DNA from: CAZLBC01 sp964557575
GTDB lineage: Bacteria > Planctomycetota > Phycisphaerae > SM23-33
Assembly (NCBI GenBank): GCA_964557575.1
Contig: CAZLBC010000132.1
Location: forward strand, 1-10,662
Direction: 5' to 3'
DNA length: 10,662 nucleotides
Each line of letters starts with the position of its first letter. Position 1 is the stretch's first letter. Below, in pieces: positions 6,006 through 10,662 of this stretch. A model generated the notes under the pieces. The model was given only the letters and a program-made list of their open reading frames with translations, made no database searches and had not been told where the DNA came from. A program made the translations under genes and the position numbers.

Positions 6006-6320
6006 TCAGGTTCTTCCGCCGTCGAAGTCTTTTTGTTCGTTCACGTCGGCGGGTTGTTTTGCCGGGCGGTTCTCCTTTTGCCGTTGTTTCCGCCCGCGGT
6101 AGATTCTCCAGCTGTTTTTGCCGAATATACGGAGCATCTTCCAGGTGATAACTCCGACACCGGCCGACACGAGCATGATCAGGCCCACGCTCTGGCCGTT
6201 GAGGGTCGTCCAGTAGAAGTGGAGGTTCTCGCACGTGTTCCCGGCATTATTGACAAAGAGAATGACGATCGCCAGGAGGAAGAGTCCGCTGATGACAACC
6301 ATGAAGTAGTGTTTCGCCAT
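6006..6320 (-). CDS. Small two-helix membrane protein, LapA-like (DUF1049 type)
   Basis: 104 residues. Two predicted transmembrane helices (about 5-23 and 44-63) are joined by a short loop of Asn, Thr and aromatic residues (FVNNAGNTCENLHFYWTTL, 22-40). A basic, polar cytoplasmic tail follows (RIYRGRKQRQKENRP, 72-86). The pattern of a first helix, a short N-rich link with an aromatic FYW-type strand, a second helix and a charged tail resembles the LapA domain, which in E. coli takes part in lipopolysaccharide assembly control. Similarity at this length is weak, so the family call is tentative and no symbol is given. The start is ATG 6320 with AAGGAG about 10 nt upstream. It follows the prepilin peptidase gene by 77 bp. 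Confidence 0.7.
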   Translation of the reverse strand: MAKHYFMVVISGLFLLAIVILFVNNAGNTCENLHFYWTTLNGQSVGLIMLVSAGVGVITWKMLRIFGKNSWRIYRGRKQRQKENRPAKQPADVNEQKDFDGGRT

Positions 6321-6397
6321 GTCGTGTGCTCCTTGAAAAGTATTGCCCGTTTCATTCTCGTAACCGGCGGTGTTCGCCTTGCTGCCGGTTCCGCCCA

Positions 6398-7555
6398 TCA
6401 GCGGAGGCCGACGAATCTGCAGTAGGCGTCGAACAGGCCGGCGAAATCGTCGTAAAACACCAGGGCTGTGATCGACGCGACCGACAGCCACGGGCCGTAG
6501 GGCAGTTCCCGCTGTCCCTTGCGCAGGGCCAGGAACAGCGCCCACGCCAGTCCGAAGAGCGGGGCGATGAAGAACGCCATTGACGGCACCGCCCACCCGG
6601 CCACGGCGCCCACCGCGCTCATGATATGGACATCGCCGAGACCCATTGCCTCTTTCCCGAACATGATCGTCCCGATAATCCTCGTGCCCCATATCCAGAG
6701 GCCGCCGATCAGAAACCCGTACAGGCTTGCGAGAAATCCGTGTATATACGGCCCCGCCGTACTCGACGCCAGCAGGTTTCGCCAGGCGGATTCAATGACG
6801 TCGATGTCGCCGGCCAGGAACAGCGCCGCCAGGGCCCCGAAAAGAGCCGGGGACAGGAATACCAGTTCCCGCAGGACCTCCACCCGGGGGTTGACGCCGT
6901 CCGCCTTCGTGAAGGCCACGCTCTTACTTTCATCGCGAGTGTCCTCTTCCTTCTGGGGGGCGGCGTCGATGAAGCTCGGCTGTATCATGCCCCGATGCTG
7001 CATGATGTTGGCGACGACCAGTCCGATGCCGGCGCCGACGGCCATCGCGCCGGTTGCGGGAGACACGTGCGGGATCCACGCGGGATCGTGAATGACCGAG
7101 GCGGCGACCGCCCCGACCAGGGAAACCGCCCAGCAGATCTCCAGCGGTACCTGCCAGTATTCGATGTCGATGATCGAGCACGCCAGCAGGCCGCAGAGGA
7201 GGATCCCGTGGAGGCAGAACACCGGCCACGATACGAAAAAACTGCCGGCCGCGGCTCGCAGGTCGAAAATGAAATACGCCGCGTACAGGCCGAGCAGGAG
7301 CAGGCCGGACAGGGCCTCGATGACCGGATAGCGGATTGAGATCGATTCGCGGCAGTAGCGGCACCGCGCCTTCAGCAGCAGCCAACTGAGGATCGGGATG
7401 TTGTCGTACCACTTGATGGCCCTGCCGCACTTCGGGCACCGGCTGCCGGGAAACACGATGCTTTCGCCGCGGGGCATGCGCCAGGCGACCACGTTGAGGA
7501 AACTGCCGACGCAGGCGCCGAACATGAAAACGAATATGGGCAGAATGATCGTCAT
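6398..7555 (-). CDS. Prepilin peptidase / N-methyltransferase, A24 family, with long central insert
   Basis: Inner-membrane aspartic protease that cleaves the leader of type IV pilins or type II secretion pseudopilins and usually methylates the new N-terminus. The protein has 385 residues compared with about 250-290 in the family. The N-terminal cytoplasmic domain has the paired cysteines CPKC (40-43) and CRYC (65-68) and the motifs VGSFLNVVAWRMPRGES and SIRYPVIE. Catalytic aspartates are Asp130 (SIIDIEYWQVP) and Asp308 in GLGDVH, where the family usually has GxGDxK. PYGP (352-355) closes the core. The extra length is a polar stretch, about residues 187-232, plus one or two added hydrophobic segments between the two aspartates. 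The start is ATG 7555, 19 bp after the argG stop, with no clear ribosome binding site, so coupled translation is possible. No pilin or secretion gene is in the window. Confidence 0.92.
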   Translation of the reverse strand: MTIILPIFVFMFGACVGSFLNVVAWRMPRGESIVFPGSRCPKCGRAIKWYDNIPILSWLLLKARCRYCRESISIRYPVIEALSGLLLLGLYAAYFIFDLRAAAGSFFVSWPVFCLHGILLCGLLACSIIDIEYWQVPLEICWAVSLVGAVAASVIHDPAWIPHVSPATGAMAVGAGIGLVVANIMQHRGMIQPSFIDAAPQKEEDTRDESKSVAFTKADGVNPRVEVLRELVFLSPALFGALAALFLAGDIDVIESAWRNLLASSTAGPYIHGFLASLYGFLIGGLWIWGTRIIGTIMFGKEAMGLGDVHIMSAVGAVAGWAVPSMAFFIAPLFGLAWALFLALRKGQRELPYGPWLSVASITALVFYDDFAGLFDAYCRFVGLR

Positions 7556-7574
7556 TTCATTTACAGCGCGCCGG

Positions 7575-8780
7575 TCAGGCCTTGCCCCTCCCTTTCATCT
7601 GGAGGCCGTAGAGGCGGATAAATCCGGACGCATCGGCGGGAGTGTATTCATCGCCCATCGTAAAGCTGGCGAGGTTTTTCGAATACAGGCTCTTTTTCGA
7701 TTCTATCGAGGACACGGCCGCACGGCCGCGGTAACACCTGATCTTCACGGTCCCGGTCACGGTCGCCTGGGTTTTCCTGACGAAGGCGTCCAGGGCGGTC
7801 CGCAGGGGCGTGTACCACTTGCCGTTGTATATCAGGTCGGCGTATTCGAGGGCTACCTTCTGCTTGTAATGCAGCGTGTCCTTGTCGAGGGTGACCGATT
7901 CGAGGGCCTCGTGCGCCCGGTGCAGGATAGTGCCGCCGGGGGTCTCGTAGACCCCGCGGCTCTTGATGCCCACCAGCCGGTTCTCGACGATATCCGCCTG
8001 CCCGATCGCGTGACGTCCCCCGATGTCGTTGAGCCGCTCCAGCAGGATGTCGCCGTCCAGCCGCACGCCGTCGACGCCCGTGGGGATGCCCTTCGTGAAG
8101 TCCACGGTGACGTACTCGGCTTTCGCGGGGGTCTTTGCGAGGGGCCGGCTGATCGTGTAGATCCGGTCGCGGGGCTCGTTGGCGGGGTCTTCCAGTTCGC
8201 CGCCCTCGTGGCTGATGTGCCAGAGGTTCCGGTCACGCGAGTAAATCTTTTTGCGGTTCTGCTGTATCGGAATGTTGTGCCGCTTCGCGTACGCGACGGC
8301 GGCCTCGCGGCCGGTCAGTTCAAACGAAGGGTCTTTCCACGGGGCGATGACGGCGAGTTTCGGGTTCAGCGCCATGTACGTCAGTTCGAACCGCACCTGG
8401 TCGTTGCCCTTGCCGGTCGCCCCGTGGGCGACGGCATTTGCGCGGTATTTCCGCGCGCACTGCACCTGGCCCCGCGCGATCAGCGGCCGGGCGATGCTCG
8501 TTCCCAGCAGGTAGTGACCCTCGTAGACGGCCCCGGCCGCGAGCATGTTGAAACAGAAGTCCTCGGCGAACTCCTTCTTGAGGTTTTCGATCTCGCACGC
8601 CGACGCGCCCGAGGCCATCGCCTTTTCCTCGATACCCTCGAGTTCTTTGTCTCCCTGGCCGAGGTCGGCGACGTACGCGATGACCTCGCAGCCGTACTTT
8701 TCCTTCAGCCACGGCAGGATCACTGAGGTGTCGAGCCCGCCGGAGTACGCCAGTACGATCTTTTTCACGTCTTTCTTCAT
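7575..8780 (-). CDS. argG: Argininosuccinate synthase
   Basis: Joins citrulline and aspartate with ATP to give argininosuccinate in arginine synthesis. The protein has 401 residues, normal for the short bacterial type. The N-terminal ATP pyrophosphatase loop is AYSGGLDTS (11-19), followed by YVADLGQGD (36-44), the citrulline/aspartate-binding LLGTSIARP (91-99) and AHGATGKGNDQVRFE (118-132), and IYSRDRNLWHIS further on. The start is ATG 8780 with GAGGAA 8 nt upstream; a GTG directly before it (8783) is an alternative that adds one residue. It has a candidate promoter of its own and lies 19 bp before the prepilin peptidase gene. argH and other arginine genes are absent from the window. Confidence 0.97.
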   Translation of the reverse strand: MKKDVKKIVLAYSGGLDTSVILPWLKEKYGCEVIAYVADLGQGDKELEGIEEKAMASGASACEIENLKKEFAEDFCFNMLAAGAVYEGHYLLGTSIARPLIARGQVQCARKYRANAVAHGATGKGNDQVRFELTYMALNPKLAVIAPWKDPSFELTGREAAVAYAKRHNIPIQQNRKKIYSRDRNLWHISHEGGELEDPANEPRDRIYTISRPLAKTPAKAEYVTVDFTKGIPTGVDGVRLDGDILLERLNDIGGRHAIGQADIVENRLVGIKSRGVYETPGGTILHRAHEALESVTLDKDTLHYKQKVALEYADLIYNGKWYTPLRTALDAFVRKTQATVTGTVKIRCYRGRAAVSSIESKKSLYSKNLASFTMGDEYTPADASGFIRLYGLQMKGRGKA

Positions 8781-8847
8781 CACTTCGGTTCCTCGTATCG
8801 AACCCGCTTATCAACACAACACCGCGATACCTGTTTCGGGGAGAGGG

Positions 8848-8876
8848 ATTGTATCGGCAACCGCGAATAATCGCCA
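8848..8876 (-). promoter_or_regulatory. Candidate promoter of argG
   Basis: On the minus strand TACAAT (8853-8848) matches the -10 consensus at 5 of 6 positions. TGGCGA (8876-8871) lies 17 bp upstream and matches the -35 at 3 of 6. The site falls in the 122-bp gap between aroDE and argG. No obvious arginine-repressor box was found around it. Confidence 0.4.
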
Positions 8877-8902
8877 GCAGAAAGGGGAAATTGCCGGGTT
8901 TC

Positions 8903-10429
8903 TCAGGAACCGCCGGTCAGGCGAGCGAGTACCACGTCCCGCATCAGGTCCCAAGGCGGCGTATTACCGGTCCATTCCCGGTACTGGGCGGCCGCCTGAT
9001 TGACGAACATGTCCACCCCCGATACCGTGACCCGCCCCGCCGCGGCGGCGTCCCCGAGCAGCCGGGTCTCGACCGGGTTGTAGACGGTGTCGAACACCAC
9101 CGCAATCGACGGGGGGATGGTGGGCAGGGGGGTTGTTTCGGTATTCGGGTGCATGCCCAGCGCGGTGCAGTTGATCACGATTTCCGCGTCCGTGGCTCCC
9201 GCCCTGTCGATCGGTTCGGCCCCGCAGCCGAACGCGCCGGCCAGGGTCTCCGCGCGGGAGAACGTCCGGTTGTAAATCGTGATGTCGGCCCCGCAGTGGG
9301 TCAGCCCGGCCACCACGGCCCGTGCGACGCCGCCGGCCCCGAGGACGGCCACCCGGCGGCCCGCGAGGTCCGCGCGGCTGATATTCATCGATTCGGTCAG
9401 CGCGTCGATCGCCGCGGCATAATCGGTGTTGCCGCCCCGCAGCGAGCCGTCCGGCTCGATGGTAATCGTGTTGACCGCGCCGATCCGAACGGCCAGTTCG
9501 TCGCAGCGGTCTTGCCCGACGAAGGCCAGGGCGTTCTGCTTGTGCGGGATCGTGACACTCAGCCCCCGCCACCCCGACCCGGGCCGGCAGACGCCGGCCG
9601 CCATGAATCGCTCGAAATGCTCCTTCCCGGGCTGCACGAGCAGGGGCACGTAGACGCCGTCGAACCCGGTCGCATCGAATGCCGCGTTGTGTATCGCCGG
9701 GCTCATCGAGTGGCCCACCGGGCAGCCGACGACGCCGAACAGCCGTGTTTCCTTCCCGACCGTCCCGTGCCGGTACCGTTCGCGGAACGCCTCAAGCGTG
9801 GGCTGCCCCGGCGCGGATTCCCGCCCCGCGGCAAGGGCGGCGAACGTCCCCCAGGCCCCGTGCCGGGCGGCCAGGATGCGGCTTGCCACGCCCGCCTCGC
9901 CCATCGCCAGGGCGATCGCCGGCTTCGTGCAGCGGCCGACGAGTTCCAGGGCCAGCAGGGCGTCTTCGGGGCCGCCCGCGGCGAAGGCTATCTTCGCGAT
10001 GTCCCCGTCGCCGCCGTCGAGCGCTGCGACGATATTCTCGATGTTTTCCGGGACGCCGTCGAAGAAGTGGGTGCTGCGGATGACCGTGCCCGCCGGCCGC
10101 TCTGCGTCCGGCACGTCGGCTTCGAGGTCGACGATCGCCCCGCAATCTGATGCACGCCGCAGCAGGTCGAGACGCGCAACCTCGTCCCCCGTGTATCGCC
10201 CGCCCTCGCGGGCCGGCCGGCAGGTGACGATCGCCGGCAGGGGGGCGGCGCCGACCATTTCTTCTATCACTTCGGGACCCGGCAGGTTCTCCAGGAAGTC
10301 GACGCGGAACTCAGCCATGTCCGCGCCCTCTTCGGCCGCGGCCGCGGCGGCGGCCTTCATCTCCGCGACCGTTGCGCAGGTCAGGGGGCAGATGAGCTTC
10401 GTTGTGTTGATTTCTTCTGCGGCGGTCAC
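8903..10429 (-). CDS. aroDE: Bifunctional 3-dehydroquinate dehydratase (type I) / shikimate dehydrogenase
   Basis: Fusion of two successive shikimate-pathway enzymes: dehydroquinate to dehydroshikimate, then NADPH reduction to shikimate. 508 residues from GTG 10429. Residues about 10-220 are type I AroD, with Glu40 (AEFR), catalytic His121 (RSTHFF), the Schiff-base Lys146 (DIAKIAF) and SAPGQPT (205-211). Residues about 228-508 are AroE, with the shikimate-binding GHSMSP (239-244), catalytic Lys297 (SVTIPHK) and Asp336 (GNTDY), the NADP loop GAGGVARA (364-371), NRTFSRA (387-393) and Gln478. All key residues of both halves are present, so both activities are expected. The start is inferred: AroD homology begins at TKLICPL, and the 54 in-frame codons upstream run through the repeat array. 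No strong ribosome binding site is visible. Such fusions are known in plants and in some bacteria, including Planctomycetota and Chlamydiae. Confidence 0.94.
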   Translation of the reverse strand: MTAAEEINTTKLICPLTCATVAEMKAAAAAAAEEGADMAEFRVDFLENLPGPEVIEEMVGAAPLPAIVTCRPAREGGRYTGDEVARLDLLRRASDCGAIVDLEADVPDAERPAGTVIRSTHFFDGVPENIENIVAALDGGDGDIAKIAFAAGGPEDALLALELVGRCTKPAIALAMGEAGVASRILAARHGAWGTFAALAAGRESAPGQPTLEAFRERYRHGTVGKETRLFGVVGCPVGHSMSPAIHNAAFDATGFDGVYVPLLVQPGKEHFERFMAAGVCRPGSGWRGLSVTIPHKQNALAFVGQDRCDELAVRIGAVNTITIEPDGSLRGGNTDYAAAIDALTESMNISRADLAGRRVAVLGAGGVARAVVAGLTHCGADITIYNRTFSRAETLAGAFGCGAEPIDRAGATDAEIVINCTALGMHPNTETTPLPTIPPSIAVVFDTVYNPVETRLLGDAAAAGRVTVSGVDMFVNQAAAQYREWTGNTPPWDLMRDVVLARLTGGS

Positions 10430-10454
10430 GTGCCGAATGATAGCCCAGATGCCC

Positions 10455-10561
10455 GACCGGAAAAAGGGGTCAGGTACGGAAAAAGGGGTCAGGTACCTTT
10501 TTTCTGCACCGTGACCGGAAAAAGGAAAAAGGGAAAGGGACCGGAAAAAGGGGTCAGGTAC
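10455..10561. repeat. Array of 19-bp repeats (GGAAAAAGGGGTCAGGTAC), REP-like
   Basis: Exact copies occur at 10459-10477, 10478-10496 (head to tail with the first) and 10543-10561. Copies one and three share an extra GACC before the unit. A degenerate stretch of GACCGGAAAAAGG and A/G-rich variants fills 10513-10542, as if copies had decayed there. GCACCGTGAC at 10506-10515, just after copy two, recurs at 10611-10620. The core GGGGTCAGGTAC, ending in or near a GGTACC palindrome, resembles repeats found beside REP-associated tyrosine transposase genes in environmental bacteria. No transposase is in the window, so that link is inference. Confidence 0.8.
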
Positions 10562-10610
10562 AATCCTGTTCGGCGCTCGTATTGCTATCACTTATAATAA
10601 CGGGAGTTCC

Positions 10611-10625
10611 GCACCGTGACGGTGC
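10611..10625. repeat. Short palindrome GCACCG-TGA-CGGTGC
   Basis: Perfect 6-bp arms around TGA, lying between repeat copy three and the inverted copy at the window edge. The left arm plus loop also appears at 10506-10515 next to repeat copy two, so the palindrome seems to belong to the same repeat element. Confidence 0.6.
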
Positions 10626-10645
10626 CGACAAACCATACCGGGAGA

Positions 10646-10662
10646 AAAAGGTACCTGACCCC
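10646..10662. repeat. Inverted copy of the 19-bp repeat core at the window edge
   Basis: AAAAAGGTACCTGACCCC ends the window; GTACCTGACCCC (10651-10662) is the exact reverse complement of the core GGGGTCAGGTAC. With the direct copy at 10543-10561 it encloses about 90 bp, the inverted-pair layout of a REPIN. The copy is cut by the window edge, so its far side is not seen. Confidence 0.75.

Noticed and set aside
5878..6234. 118-codon minus-strand frame overlapping the LapA-like gene
   Set aside because: It is out of frame with the LapA-like protein, highly basic and low in complexity, and lacks membrane segments or a ribosome binding site; the LapA-like frame explains the sequence better.
6362..6390. 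AACCGGC / GCCGGTT hairpin after the prepilin peptidase gene as a terminator
   Set aside because: The stem is real (7 bp, 15-nt loop), but no T run follows on the minus strand and the next gene starts 42 bp later.
7398..8726. 442-codon plus-strand open frame opposite argG
   Set aside because: Antisense shadow of a fully conserved argG; no start signals or domain were seen.
8795..8830. GTATCG / CGATAC inverted repeat in the argG leader as an operator
   Set aside because: Only 6-bp arms with a long 24-bp gap; a third GTATCG lies nearby, so chance is likely.
8849..10150. 433-codon plus-strand open frame opposite aroDE
   Set aside because: Arg/Gly/Pro-rich shadow translation of a certain gene.
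10455..10662. CRISPR array
   Set aside because: Units are only 19 bp, two copies touch with no spacer, spacing is irregular and one copy is inverted; there are no cas genes.

Overview
The window is a GC-rich bacterial chromosome segment. All ten recognisable protein genes lie on the minus strand, so transcription runs from position 10662 towards 1. In that order they are: aroDE (bifunctional 3-dehydroquinate dehydratase / shikimate dehydrogenase), argG, a prepilin peptidase, a small LapA-like membrane protein, an OmpA/MotB-type lipoprotein, hisA, rho, rpsB, tsf and the first two thirds of pyrH, which is cut by the window edge. Several features suggest a lineage near Planctomycetota or the wider PVC group: the AroD-AroE fusion, a prepilin peptidase with a long central insert, a Rho whose N-terminal helical domain is replaced by an acidic stretch, and an RpsB with a roughly 150-residue Ala/Pro/Glu tail. 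This placement is an inference from gene style and is not proven. The lipoprotein with an OmpA-type peptidoglycan-binding domain indicates an outer membrane.

Region 1 (10430-10662) has no gene. It holds several copies of a 19-bp repeat (GGAAAAAGGGGTCAGGTAC), two of them exactly head to tail, plus an inverted copy at the window edge and a short palindrome. This looks like a REP/REPIN-type non-autonomous element, of the kind spread by REP-associated tyrosine transposases. Reading frame through the repeats gives aroDE a false N-terminal extension, so the gene is better started at GTG 10429.

Region 2 (5165-10429) holds metabolic and envelope genes with mostly short gaps: shikimate pathway (aroDE), arginine synthesis (argG, with a possible promoter of its own), pilin or pseudopilin processing (prepilin peptidase, 19 bp after argG), a two-helix membrane protein and an envelope lipoprotein. 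hisA (4345-5088) follows and ends at a good intrinsic terminator. argG, hisA and aroDE are each separated from the other genes of their pathways.

Region 3 (1-4344) is the information-processing block. rho has candidate promoters and a leader able to fold over its ribosome binding site. It ends at an intrinsic terminator (2841-2862), followed within about 15 bp by a sigma70-like promoter (TTGACC-17-TACGCT) for the classical rpsB-tsf-pyrH cluster. A perfect 8-bp inverted repeat covers most of the -35/-10 spacer of that promoter, and a 10-bp inverted repeat joins the rho terminator arm to the transcription start region.

I found no clearly new multi-gene system. The points most worth a second look are the repeat element upstream of aroDE, the compact terminator/promoter/operator arrangement between rho and rpsB, and the unusual protein architectures of RpsB, Rho and the prepilin peptidase.
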